A DNA stretch of 64,000 nt from Geothrix sp. (lineage in GTDB: Bacteria; Acidobacteriota; Holophagae; Holophagales; Holophagaceae), in assembly GCF_020622065.1 (NCBI RefSeq), contig NZ_JAHRYQ010000001.1, positions 248,001 through 312,000 of the forward strand. The letters are read 5' to 3'. Position numbers and translations under genes: made by a program. Each line of letters begins with the position of its first letter. Position 1 is the stretch's first letter. The notes beneath the pieces are model-generated. The model saw nothing but the letters and a program-made list of their open reading frames with translations. It was not told the DNA's origin and ran no database searches. Below are positions 52,072 through 60,516 of the stretch, piece after piece.

Positions 52072-52757
52072 AGATCCTGCTCTTCGGCGCCACGGGCATG
52101 ATCGGCCAGGGCGTGCTGCGCGAGTGCCTGCGGGACCCGCAGGTCGCGGAAGTCGTGGCCCTCGTGCGGAAGCCCTCTGGACAGATGCACGCCAAGCTGC
52201 GGGAGATCGTCCACGGGGACTTCTTCGACTACGGCCCCATCGAGCGGGAGCTGGCGGGGTTCGACGCCTGCTTCTTCTGCCTGGGCGTGTCCGCGGCGGG
52301 GCTGGGCGAAGCCGACTACAGCCGCCTAACCCACGACCTGACGCTGGCTGCGGCGACGATGCTGGCCCGGCTCAACCCGTCCATGGTCTTCGTCTATGTG
52401 TCCGGGGCCGGGACGGACAGCACGGAGCAGGGCCGCACCATGTGGGCCCGGGTGAAGGGGCGGACGGAGAACGACCTGCGGCGCCTGCCCTTCCGGGCCG
52501 TCCACCTCGCCCGGCCCGGTCTCATCCAGCCCCTGCACGGCATCCGGTCTCGGACGGGCTGGTACCAGGCCATCTACACCGTAATGGGCCCCTGCTTCCC
52601 GCTGCTGCGGTGGCTGTTTCCGAAGGCCATCATCACCACCGAGGAGCTGGGCCGGGCCATGCTCCGCATGGTGCGGGACGGGGCGCCCACGGCGATTCTC
52701 GAGGCCGCTGACCTCATTGCCCTGGGGGCCGTTCCAGGGCCAGCAGCCGCGCCTTGA
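52068..52757 (+). CDS. NAD(P)-binding epimerase-like protein
   Basis: This 229-residue Rossmann-fold protein opens with MKILLFGATGMIGQGVLREC, the GxxGxxG dinucleotide loop. It resembles NmrA/SDR-a-type atypical reductases (VYVSGAGTDSTEQGRTMWAR then VKGRTENDL). The usual YxxxK is replaced by the WARVKGRTE region, as in atypical members. ATG overlaps the metallo-hydrolase stop (ATGA). Its 3' end overlaps the convergent ogt gene by 44 bp. Confidence 0.83.
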   Translation: MKILLFGATGMIGQGVLRECLRDPQVAEVVALVRKPSGQMHAKLREIVHGDFFDYGPIERELAGFDACFFCLGVSAAGLGEADYSRLTHDLTLAAATMLARLNPSMVFVYVSGAGTDSTEQGRTMWARVKGRTENDLRRLPFRAVHLARPGLIQPLHGIRSRTGWYQAIYTVMGPCFPLLRWLFPKAIITTEELGRAMLRMVRDGAPTAILEAADLIALGAVPGPAAAP

Positions 52758-53193
52758 CCTCCGGCGACCCGAAGGCGCTCCAACCGCCGGGGCCGTCCGC
52801 GGCCACCACGCGGTGGCAGGGCACGAGGATCAGCACAGGGTTCGCCTTCACGGCCTGACCCACGGCCCGGGCCGCGCCGGGGCGGCCCGCCAGCAGGGCC
52901 ACCTCGCCGTAGGTGAGCGTCTGGCCCGGCGCCGTGGCGCGCAGCACCTCGGCCACCCGGCGCTGGAAGGGGGTGAGACCCGAGAGGTCCAGGTGGATGT
53001 TCGGAAGGTCCTGTGGGCTCCCCGCCAGATGCACCATGAGCCGGCGCATGGCCTCCAGGACCCAGGCCGGGGCCTCCCGGGCCTCTTCGCGGTCGAGGGC
53101 ATCCGTGAAGCGCACCAGGCAGATGCCCTCCGCCGTCCAGGCCAGGCGGAGCCGGCCCAGGGCCGTGGCGAAGGTGAGGGAACGGACGGGCAT
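52714..53193 (-). CDS. ogt: Methylated-DNA-protein-cysteine methyltransferase
   Basis: This suicide DNA-repair protein removes O6-alkyl groups from guanine. The product is 159 residues. The active site is ILVPCHRVVAADG and the helix-turn-helix region is TPFQRRVAEVLRATAPGQ. Tyr and Arg fingers are in LTYGEVALLAGRPGAARAVG. The N-terminal domain is short. The gene converges on and overlaps the epimerase-like gene. Confidence 0.94.
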   Translation of the reverse strand: MPVRSLTFATALGRLRLAWTAEGICLVRFTDALDREEAREAPAWVLEAMRRLMVHLAGSPQDLPNIHLDLSGLTPFQRRVAEVLRATAPGQTLTYGEVALLAGRPGAARAVGQAVKANPVLILVPCHRVVAADGPGGWSAFGSPEVKARLLALERPPGQ

Positions 53194-53210
53194 CGGGCTA
53201 GGATGGCAGG

Positions 53211-53648
53211 ATGCGCTGGCTCGCCATCGACCACGGCACGAAGAAGATCGGCCTCGCCTTCTCGGACGAGCTAGAGATTCTGTCCTCGCCCTTCGAGGTG
53301 TGGCTCCAGGAGCAGGATCGCACCCTCGACCGCCTGGCCCGGTTGTGCCGGGAGGAGGGCGTGCAGGCCCTGTGTATAGGCCTGCCCCGCCACAAAGACG
53401 GCGCCGAAAGCGCCACCGCGCCCGCGGCCCGGGCCTTCGGAGAAGCCCTGGCTGCCCGCACAGGCCTGCCCCTGCGCTTCGTGAACGAGCACCTCAGCAG
53501 CGCCGAGGCCGAGCGCCTGCTGCGGGAGCGGGGTGTGAAGGCCGAGAAGCGCAAGCTCCTGCTGGATGCCGCGGCGGCTGCCGTGATCTTGAGCGAGCTG
53601 CTGGAGGAGCGGCGGGGCAAGGGGATTCCGGCGGATCGATTGGATTGA
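53211..53648 (+). CDS. ruvX: YqgF/RuvX Holliday-junction resolvase-like protein
   Basis: This 145-residue RNase-H-fold nuclease is linked to 16S rRNA 5' maturation and recombination. It opens with LAIDHGTKKIGLAFSDE, with catalytic Asp6. Other motifs are ALCIGLPRHKDGAESATA and the late LLLDAAAAAVILSELLEE with its acidic residue. LRFVNEHLSSAEAERLL is the central conserved block. It diverges from ogt. Confidence 0.92.
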   Translation: MRWLAIDHGTKKIGLAFSDELEILSSPFEVWLQEQDRTLDRLARLCREEGVQALCIGLPRHKDGAESATAPAARAFGEALAARTGLPLRFVNEHLSSAEAERLLRERGVKAEKRKLLLDAAAAAVILSELLEERRGKGIPADRLD

Positions 53649-53792
53649 GGCCACCGGAGGCGTGTGTCAGGCTCCGTCAGCGCCTCAGCAGCCCTTTGGG
53701 TTCGTTCGCCCAGAAGGAAGGGGATGCAAGGGATGGGAAGATGCCCTCTTCATCCCCTTCCTCCTGGCTCCGCCGGTTGGCCTTCCAAGGTC

Positions 53793-55463
53793 CTACTGCG
53801 CTTCTGCCTGAAGCTTCCGGATGCGCGCTTCAAGCTCTGGCAGCGTGAGCCCTTCGAAGATCGCATCGACTTTTGGACCTGCGAAGGTATCCGACGCTCG
53901 ATCGAAACCCATCACGACTTCTTTCACATCGACACTGGTGGCCACACTCTTTGCCGTCGTCAGCAACTGGTCGAGAAAGCCAGGGCTCACCTGCCGGGCA
54001 TGAAGGTCGAAGCAAATTTGGCCATCCTTCAGCGTGTGCTTGGTCACCCGGAAGTTCTGCAGGTCGGTGCCAGCCGGTGCCTGGTAGGGGGCCTCGCCGA
54101 ATTTTTCCGCCAGGCGATTCAGGGCAATCTGGACTTCTTCGGGTTTGGCTCCCGTGAGATCGATGTCCACCCGCGGTCCGACGACCCTCTCATCGCGGCT
54201 GTCCCAGGTTTCACTTCCGATGTAGGGCCCTCGGGCACGGGCCACTTGTTCAAAGACCTTCCAGACCTGGTTCAGGGGCATCTGATCGGCCTTGATGTCC
54301 AGGAGTTGGGTGTACGGGATGTCTTTTCCCTGGGGATCCTTGGCATTCCTGGAATGGATGTAGAGGGCGGCGTTTTCGTTGCCCACCTTCCCACCCGACG
54401 GGAGCATGCGCCATTTGGGAATGGCGAGGGGAACCGTTGGTGTTGGTTCTGGCGCCTGGGCTGCCAATCGGAGACCGGATACCAGAAGCAGCGCCAGAAC
54501 TGCCATGGCACCGAAAGCCGGCGCGCTGGATGTCCGGCGTGGAGGTAGAAGAAGATGAGAAATGCGTTCCATGAGCGAGCCTCCGTGGGCTGCAGGTGCG
54601 GGTTCGAGGGGAACGCGGCCGAGGCCGCGGAGTTCCAAAGTTGTGAGCGCCTCGGCCAGGGGAAGGGAATCCCCCACCAGGTGAGCGGCGAAGGTGTCGC
54701 AGGCGAGTTCCCGTTCTGCGCGGATTCTGCGGGAAAGCCACCAGACACCGGGGTGATAGAACAGCACGACTTCCAGCAGGGACTGCAGAAGGTTGACGGC
54801 GTAGTCATGGCGCAGCACATGGGCCAGTTCGTGGGCGAGCAGGGCTTCCAAATGGGCCGGTGGCAGGTTCAGGAACCAGCCCGCAGGCACGAGGATGGCT
54901 GGACGGAGAATGCCGACCACGCTCGGGCCGACGAGCCCCTCGCAGATGAGCAGCGTCACAGCCCGCTTCAGACCCGCACGGCGGCAAAGATCCAACAGTC
55001 GACCTTGCAGAGCATCCGGTGCCAACTCTGAGTGGCGCCAACGCAAGCGCTGGAGCCAGGCCCAGCCGCCCGCCAAACGCAGCAGGCTGACGAACACTCC
55101 CATGGCCCAAACCGCCACCACCCAAGGCATCGCCCGCTCGAGACTCCTGGCCATACGCGTCCGCAGGGCGGGAACCGGGGCGGGAACGACTTGGCTGAGG
55201 GCCGGCCCCTCAGGCTTTGGATGGCCCTGGACGAGGAGGACCGACGAGGTGCTCGAGGGGAGCGGCACCAGATGGCGGAGAGGAAGCCCCGTCATCAGCA
55301 GGAGAGCCAGAACGGCCACGGCGTAGCGCAGGCGGGGTGAAGCGCCGCGCAATTGGCGCAACACCAGGGCCGCGGCCAGGGCCACGAGCGTTCCTTCCCA
55401 AAGGGAATGCAGAATCGCCCATCCCACCATCGGGAGCCAGGAGGCGTGCAGGAGACCGTTCAT
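53793..55463 (-). CDS. M56-family (BlaR1/MecR1-like) membrane metallopeptidase
   Basis: This 556-residue sensor-peptidase has four N-terminal helices. The zinc site is LLAHELAHVLRHDYAVN (His211, Glu212, His215), with a third ligand Glu in RAERELACD. A further membrane helix lies at about 317-335. The periplasmic C-terminal 220 residues lack penicillin-binding SxxK/KTG motifs, so the signal is probably not beta-lactam. The segment KADQMPLNQVWKVFEQVARA suggests a distinct sensor domain. It overlaps blaI as ATGA, forming a repressor-protease pair. Confidence 0.87.
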   Translation of the reverse strand: MNGLLHASWLPMVGWAILHSLWEGTLVALAAALVLRQLRGASPRLRYAVAVLALLLMTGLPLRHLVPLPSSTSSVLLVQGHPKPEGPALSQVVPAPVPALRTRMARSLERAMPWVVAVWAMGVFVSLLRLAGGWAWLQRLRWRHSELAPDALQGRLLDLCRRAGLKRAVTLLICEGLVGPSVVGILRPAILVPAGWFLNLPPAHLEALLAHELAHVLRHDYAVNLLQSLLEVVLFYHPGVWWLSRRIRAERELACDTFAAHLVGDSLPLAEALTTLELRGLGRVPLEPAPAAHGGSLMERISHLLLPPRRTSSAPAFGAMAVLALLLVSGLRLAAQAPEPTPTVPLAIPKWRMLPSGGKVGNENAALYIHSRNAKDPQGKDIPYTQLLDIKADQMPLNQVWKVFEQVARARGPYIGSETWDSRDERVVGPRVDIDLTGAKPEEVQIALNRLAEKFGEAPYQAPAGTDLQNFRVTKHTLKDGQICFDLHARQVSPGFLDQLLTTAKSVATSVDVKEVVMGFDRASDTFAGPKVDAIFEGLTLPELEARIRKLQAEAQ

Positions 55464-55858
55464 GACCGGCTCCGGCGCGCTTCATTCAGCAGGCTCTGGA
55501 TGGCGTCCAGTTCAGCGGGGCTGGTCTGCCCCGCCTTCAGGGCGTGGACCAGCAATTCGCTGGCCGACCCGGCGAAGGCCTTCGCCATGAGGTCGGATAC
55601 CAGCTGCCCCTTGGTCTGTCCTTCCGCCACCGCAGCCCGGTACACATGGCTGCGTTCAGAGTCGTCCCGGTTGACCAAACCCTTCTCCAACATCACCTGC
55701 ACGGCTTTGAGGACCGTGGTGTAGCCCAGGTCGCGTTCCTGGGACAACGCCTCGTGCAGCTGGCGTACGGTGGAAGGGCCCTTCGCCCAGAGCAGGCGGA
55801 GGACCGATAGCTCGGCATCGGTGGGGATGGGAAGGCCTTCGGAAGGATGGGTGGGCAT
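55460..55858 (-). CDS. BlaI/MecI/CopY-family repressor
   Basis: This 132-residue winged-helix repressor has LPIPTDAELSVLRLLWAKGP then TVRQLHEALSQERDLGYTTV as DNA-binding helices. The dimer part is MAKAFAGSASELLVHALK. A likely cleavage site for its M56 partner lies in the linker, as in BlaI, but is not provable here. It probably binds the 14-bp-arm palindrome at 55887-55924 that covers its promoter. Confidence 0.9.
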   Translation of the reverse strand: MPTHPSEGLPIPTDAELSVLRLLWAKGPSTVRQLHEALSQERDLGYTTVLKAVQVMLEKGLVNRDDSERSHVYRAAVAEGQTKGQLVSDLMAKAFAGSASELLVHALKAGQTSPAELDAIQSLLNEARRSRS

Positions 55859-55882
55859 GGGTGCTCCTGAACTACGGTGATC

Positions 55883-55924
55883 ATCGTACGGCGATTGCCG
55901 TGATAGTCAACGGCAATCGCCGTA
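55883..55924 (-). promoter_or_regulatory. Promoter within a perfect 14-bp inverted repeat upstream of blaI
   Basis: TACGGCGATTGCCG (55887-55900) and CGGCAATCGCCGTA (55911-55924) are exact inverse copies around ten bases. On the minus strand TTGACT (55910-55905) and TACGAT (55888-55883) are spaced by 16, a good promoter embedded in the repeat. A second TACG/CGTA pair lies at 55873-55888. The flanking bases to 55985 are strikingly AT-rich. The arrangement is that of an autoregulated BlaI operator. Confidence 0.65.
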
Positions 55925-56003
55925 CTTTGTAAAATATTTATACAAATGGTTATTTATCAAATATTTAAACGAACATTATTGACCCGACCATCCGGGTTGG
56001 AGC

Positions 56004-56654
56004 CTACCCCAACCGCACGGTCCGCATGCATCGCTCGGCAAGGCCCGGGTTGTGGGTGACCAGCAGGGTGGTGGGGCGCAGCTCCGCATGGAGGCTCAGG
56101 AGGAAGCCGAAGACCTCCTCGGCGGTGGCGGGGTCGAGATTTCCGGTGGGTTCGTCCAGCAGCCAGAGGGCGGGCTTGCGCACCAGGGCGCGGGCCAGGC
56201 CGGCGCGGGCGGCCTGGCCGCCGGAAAGCTGGCCGGGCAGGCGCTCGCCGAGATCCCCCAGGCCCACGGTGGCCAGGAGTTGTCCGATCCAGGCCTCGCC
56301 GCCACCGGAGACTTCGCCCTCGATGAGCAGGGGCATGCGCAGGTTTTCCCGCACGGTGAATTCAGGCAGCAGGTGGGGTTGCTGGAAGGCCAGGCCCACG
56401 CGGCGGCGGCGGTAGAGGGCGCGGGTCTCGGCGCCCTCGGGCACGGGATCCCCGCCGATCACGATGCTGCCCCCCTCCCAGTGATCCAGCCCGGCCACGC
56501 AGTTCAGCAGGGTGGTCTTGCCCACGCCGGAGACGCCGACGACGGCGCAGAGGCTGCCGGCCTCCACCTCGAGGTCGAAGCCGTCGAAGACCGGATGCGC
56601 GTTGCCGGGGTAGGTCTTGTGCAGGCCTTGAATGGAAAGGGGCTGTCCGATCAT
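56004..56654 (-). CDS. lolD: Lipoprotein-releasing ABC transporter ATP-binding protein
   Basis: This 216-residue ATPase energises lipoprotein release or a related MacB-type export. Walker A is VVGVSGVGKTTLLNCVAG, the signature is LSGGQAARAGLARAL, and Walker B is ALWLLDEPTGNLDP. In most relatives the signature reads LSGGQQQRVA, so this one is slightly divergent. ATG 56654 overlaps the permease stop as ATGA. Confidence 0.9.
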   Translation of the reverse strand: MIGQPLSIQGLHKTYPGNAHPVFDGFDLEVEAGSLCAVVGVSGVGKTTLLNCVAGLDHWEGGSIVIGGDPVPEGAETRALYRRRRVGLAFQQPHLLPEFTVRENLRMPLLIEGEVSGGGEAWIGQLLATVGLGDLGERLPGQLSGGQAARAGLARALVRKPALWLLDEPTGNLDPATAEEVFGFLLSLHAELRPTTLLVTHNPGLAERCMRTVRLG

Positions 56655-57877
56655 TCCGCCCTCAGCGCATCGACGGGGTCCAGGGCGGCGGCCTTCTTGG
56701 CCGGGTAGCGGGCCGCCAGCCAGGAGACCAGCAGGGGGAAGACGGCCACCAGCAGCAGGTCCACCAGCTTGAGCCGGAAGGGCATGTAGGTGATGAAGTC
56801 GTAGACGGCGGCCGGGAGCTTCAGCAGGCGGAAGTGGTCGAGGATCAGGCAGAGTGGCACGCTGATGCCCAGGCCCCAGGCCGTGCCGACGACGCCGATG
56901 CGCAGCCCCTGCAGCTCGAAGAGCCGCTGGATCTGCTTCGGCGTGGCACCCAGGGCCAGCAGCACCCCCAGGTCGCGGCGCTTCTCGGTCACCAGGAGGA
57001 CGAGCGAGGCGACGATGTTGAAGGCGGCCACCAGCACGATGAGGCTGAGGATGGCGGCGAAAGCCCATTTCTCCACCGTGAGGGCGGCGAAGAGGGACTT
57101 GTTTGATTCGCGCAAGTCTGTGGCGTGATAGGCGGGGCCGAGGGTCTCCAACACCCGGGGCTTCACCTCCGCGATGGCGTCGATGCTCTGGGCGCGGACC
57201 TCGATCATCTCGGCGCGGCCCTCGGAGCGGGCGATGCGCATGGCATCGCCGAGGTGGATGAAGGCCCAGGCCTTGTCGTACTCGGAGCTGTGGCTGTGGA
57301 AGGTGCCGGCCACGCGGAAGGCAGCCACCTTGGGCTGTTGGCCGCCCAGCCCCAGCTCCAGGCGGAAGAAGGCCAGGGCCACGGTGTCGCCGACCTTCAG
57401 GCCGAGCCGCTGGGCCAGCTCCTTGCCGACGACGATCTCGCCCTCCTTCAGCTGCTCGATGGGGACGGGCTGCATGGAGTCGAAGATGCTGGAGGTGCCG
57501 TGGGCCGTGGCAGGATCCACGGCCTTCACCACGACGGCTTCGGGCGGCACCTCGCTATCCGTGCGGCGCAGCAGGCCCTTTTCCAGGCGAATGGGCGAGG
57601 CGGCCTGCACGCCGGGGATGGCGCGGACGGTCTTCAGGGCGCCTTCGGTATCCGGGATGTCGCCGGCCAGGTGGAACACGGTGAAGTGGGCCGTGGCGCT
57701 GAAGAGCGTGGCCTGGATCTCCTCGCGGAACCCGTTCATCACGGCCAGGGTCACCACCATGGCGAAGACGCCCAGGGCCGTGCCGCCGCGGGCGAAGCGC
57801 ACCATGGTGCGCACGAAGGCCCCCTTGCGGTGGGTCTTGAGGTAGCGCTCAGCGACGGTGCGTTCGAACAAGGCCAT
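56651..57877 (-). CDS. Lipoprotein-releasing ABC transporter permease (LolC/LolE type)
   Basis: This 408-residue permease has an N-terminal helix (GGTALGVFAMVVTLAVMNGF), a large periplasmic domain, and three C-terminal helices. FIAR-like family markers are FERTVAERYLKTHRKGAFV at the start and LLVTEKRRDLGVLLALGATP in the FtsX core. Only one such permease is present, so a LolF-like homodimer is likely. It is coupled to lolD and fits the abundant lipoproteins in the window. Confidence 0.88.
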   Translation of the reverse strand: MALFERTVAERYLKTHRKGAFVRTMVRFARGGTALGVFAMVVTLAVMNGFREEIQATLFSATAHFTVFHLAGDIPDTEGALKTVRAIPGVQAASPIRLEKGLLRRTDSEVPPEAVVVKAVDPATAHGTSSIFDSMQPVPIEQLKEGEIVVGKELAQRLGLKVGDTVALAFFRLELGLGGQQPKVAAFRVAGTFHSHSSEYDKAWAFIHLGDAMRIARSEGRAEMIEVRAQSIDAIAEVKPRVLETLGPAYHATDLRESNKSLFAALTVEKWAFAAILSLIVLVAAFNIVASLVLLVTEKRRDLGVLLALGATPKQIQRLFELQGLRIGVVGTAWGLGISVPLCLILDHFRLLKLPAAVYDFITYMPFRLKLVDLLLVAVFPLLVSWLAARYPAKKAAALDPVDALRAE

Positions 57878-57886
57878 GCGACCAGA

Positions 57887-59215
57887 CTAGCCGATGCCCA
57901 GGTGCTCCTCGATCATGCGGCGGAAATCCAGGTCCAGGGCGTAGGGCTTCACGAGGATCTGGGCCACCCCGGTCTCCTGGGCGCCCAGCACCAGGTCCGC
58001 ATCCACCGAGGCCTCGGCCAGGATCACGGGGGGCATGTCCTCTTCCATGCGGTGCTTCAGCAGGGAGGCCAGGCCCAGGCCCTGCACCTCGGCCACGCCG
58101 CCGTCCACCAGCACCAGGTTCAGGCCGGGGCGGTCCAGGTGGTCCAGGAGGTCCGTGAGGGTGGCCGCGCAGAGGACACGGCCGTAGCCGTCCTCGGTGA
58201 GGAAGGCCGCCAGCTGGTCCCGGTCAGGCCCCTCGGGCATGGCCAGGAGGATGCCCCGGGTCCGCTTTTTCACGCGGAGGAGGGCTTGGGAGCGCTCATC
58301 GATGGGTGCGACCGGAGCGGCAGGGGGAGGCGGCTCGGGGGTGGCGAGGGCTGCCGGGGGCGGCGCAGGGGAGGGCGCTGGGGCAGCCGCTGGGGCGGCC
58401 GCGGGAGCCGCTTCAGGCTCCTTCTTCGGGGCGGGCCGGGGGTGGATGGGCTCTTCCGCCTCCCGGTCGGCCTCGGGCTGGCGGCGGGCCTTGGGGGGGA
58501 CGCTGGTGGGGATGGCGGTGGTCCGGCTGGCCACCAGGGCCCGCACGGGGGCCAGGAGGGACTCCTTCCCGGACTCGAAGGCGATCCCCACGAGCAGGCC
58601 CTGGTTGCTGGCGTCCACATAGGCCACGGTGCCGGCCAGCTCGATGGTGGGGCACTTGGGCAGCTTGGAGAGCTTGACCAGCATGAGGGGCTGGCCCACG
58701 GGCATCAGGTTCGGTCCCAGGTGCATTTTCCGCTGGGTCTTGACCTCCATGGCCCGGTCCACGCGGACGCACACCCCGGTCTCGCTGATGTTCTCGACGC
58801 TGCCGTTGATGCCCACGCCATCGAAGAGACCGGTGAGCACGGTGGCCGTGGCGCCTTCCCGGGCGTTCAGGCGGGCCCGGGGCTTCTTCCGCCGCTCGGC
58901 CAGGCTGATGGCGGCGGGAAGCTCCAGGGCCGCCGAGCCCGGCTTCATCTCCAGGAGGCGGCCCACCGCCTTGAAGCGCAGGCCATCCAGCACGAAGAGA
59001 AGGTTCAGGTTCACGCCCTTGTCGGCCATCAGAGGGCCCTGGAGGTTCAGGCCAACCCGCTCCTCGGACACGGAGGCGAGGGTGGCCGACACGCTCCGCC
59101 CATTGCCGTCCATCAGGGTGATCGCCGTCCGCACCCGCTGGGCTTCTTCCAGGTAGGCGAGGACCACCTCGGATCCCTCCGACGGCTTGGATTTTTTCAG
59201 CCCGAACATGGCCAT
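57887..59215 (-). CDS. PilZ-domain protein with C-terminal degenerate receiver domain
   Basis: This 442-residue protein is likely a cyclic-di-GMP effector. An N-terminal flagellar-brake-like domain (about 12-105) precedes the PilZ core: Arg109, Arg113 and Arg115 in ERRKKPRARLNAREG, then NISETGVCVRV (142-152). A Pro/Ala-rich linker of about 75 residues (250-325) leads to a receiver-like domain. There LNLVLVDGG stands at the phosphoacceptor position and ILVKPYALD ends the fold. The frame is open far upstream, but ATG 59215 fits. It diverges from hflX. Confidence 0.82.
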   Translation of the reverse strand: MAMFGLKKSKPSEGSEVVLAYLEEAQRVRTAITLMDGNGRSVSATLASVSEERVGLNLQGPLMADKGVNLNLLFVLDGLRFKAVGRLLEMKPGSAALELPAAISLAERRKKPRARLNAREGATATVLTGLFDGVGINGSVENISETGVCVRVDRAMEVKTQRKMHLGPNLMPVGQPLMLVKLSKLPKCPTIELAGTVAYVDASNQGLLVGIAFESGKESLLAPVRALVASRTTAIPTSVPPKARRQPEADREAEEPIHPRPAPKKEPEAAPAAAPAAAPAPSPAPPPAALATPEPPPPAAPVAPIDERSQALLRVKKRTRGILLAMPEGPDRDQLAAFLTEDGYGRVLCAATLTDLLDHLDRPGLNLVLVDGGVAEVQGLGLASLLKHRMEEDMPPVILAEASVDADLVLGAQETGVAQILVKPYALDLDFRRMIEEHLGIG

Positions 59216-59296
59216 GCAGACTCGGCTCCCGCTTCTCTGCATCGTCCAGAGTGGCGGGGGCTTGATTATTGCCGCCCGGCACGGCAGCTTTGCCTC

Positions 59297-60487
59297 ATGA
59301 CCGAATCCCTCCCGCGCTGTCTGCTCATCGCCCGCCAGGGCCCCGAGGACCGGGAGGACCGCATCGAGGACCACCTGCTGGAGCTGGCGGAACTGGCCCG
59401 CAGCTGCGGTTTCGAGGTCTGGGCCCGGCGGCGGCTGAAGCGCCCCCAGATCGCCTCGAGGACCTTCTACGGCTCGGGGCAGCTGGAGGCCCTGGCGGAT
59501 GAGGCGGCCCGCCAGGGGGTGCGCCACCTCATCTGCGACGACGAATTGAGCGGCAGCCAGGTCAACGCCATCGAGAAGCTCACGAACCTCATCTGTCTGG
59601 ATCGCACGGGTCTCATTCTCAGCATCTTCGAGCAGCGGGCCCAGACTCGGGAGGCCAAGGCCCAGGTCGAGCTGGCCCGGTGCGAATACGAGCTGCCCCG
59701 CCTCAAGGGGGCCTGGACCCACCTGGAGCGCCAGGGCGGCGGCGTGGGTCTGCGCGGCGGCCCCGGCGAGACCCAGATCGAAGTGGACCGCCGCATGATC
59801 CGCACCCGCATCAGCCAGCTCAAGCGGGAGCTGGCCCACCTGGAACAGGTGCGGAAGACCCAGCGGGAGGGGCGGCCCAAGGGCATGCCCCGCGTGGCCC
59901 TGGTGGGCTACACCAACGCCGGGAAGACCAGCCTGCTGAAAGCCCTGACCGGGGAGGGCGAGCCCCGGGACCTGCTCTTCGCCACCCTGGACACCACCAC
60001 CCGCAAGGCCTGGCTGGGCCAGGACTTCGACCCCGAGACCGGCGAGGGCGACGCCGAGCCCAAGCACTGCCTGGTGGCCGACACCGTGGGCTTCATCCGC
60101 AAGCTGCCCCACCAGCTGGTGGCGGCCTTCCGCAGCACCCTGGGCGAAGTCCGCACCGCCGACGCCCTGCTGGTGGTGGCCGATGCCGCCCACCCGGACC
60201 TGGAGGATCACCTCAAGGTCGTGGGGGCCACCCTGCGCGAGATCGGCTGCGAGCCCGAGGACATCGGGGCCCAGCCCCGGCTCCTGGTGCTGAACCAGGT
60301 GGATCGCCTCCACCGCCCCCAGAAGCTGGAGCTGAAGAAGCGCCACCCCGGCGCAATCCAGACCTGCGCCCTCCAGGGCGCCGGAATCGGGGAGATCCGG
60401 GGCTGGCTCCGGGAGCTCATTCCCGGCCCCCCCAAACCCCGGACCCTGGAAGCCTGGGAACTGCCCGAGCCCGTTCCCGCTCCCTAA
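59297..60487 (+). CDS. hflX: Ribosome-associated GTPase HflX
   Basis: HflX splits stalled ribosomes after stress. The product is 396 residues. The N-terminal domain has RTFYGSGQLEALADEA, and the glycine-rich RQGGGVGLRGGPGETQIEVD is the family hallmark. The GTPase motifs are VALVGYTNAGKTS (G1), VADTVGFIRKLP (G3) and VLNQVDRL (G4). ATG 59297 gives the family N-terminus; the frame is open upstream across the divergent PilZ gene. Confidence 0.95.
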   Translation: MTESLPRCLLIARQGPEDREDRIEDHLLELAELARSCGFEVWARRRLKRPQIASRTFYGSGQLEALADEAARQGVRHLICDDELSGSQVNAIEKLTNLICLDRTGLILSIFEQRAQTREAKAQVELARCEYELPRLKGAWTHLERQGGGVGLRGGPGETQIEVDRRMIRTRISQLKRELAHLEQVRKTQREGRPKGMPRVALVGYTNAGKTSLLKALTGEGEPRDLLFATLDTTTRKAWLGQDFDPETGEGDAEPKHCLVADTVGFIRKLPHQLVAAFRSTLGEVRTADALLVVADAAHPDLEDHLKVVGATLREIGCEPEDIGAQPRLLVLNQVDRLHRPQKLELKKRHPGAIQTCALQGAGIGEIRGWLRELIPGPPKPRTLEAWELPEPVPAP

Positions 60488-60516
60488 GGGGGGGGCGGGG
60501 CTGATGGCGCCGCAGC

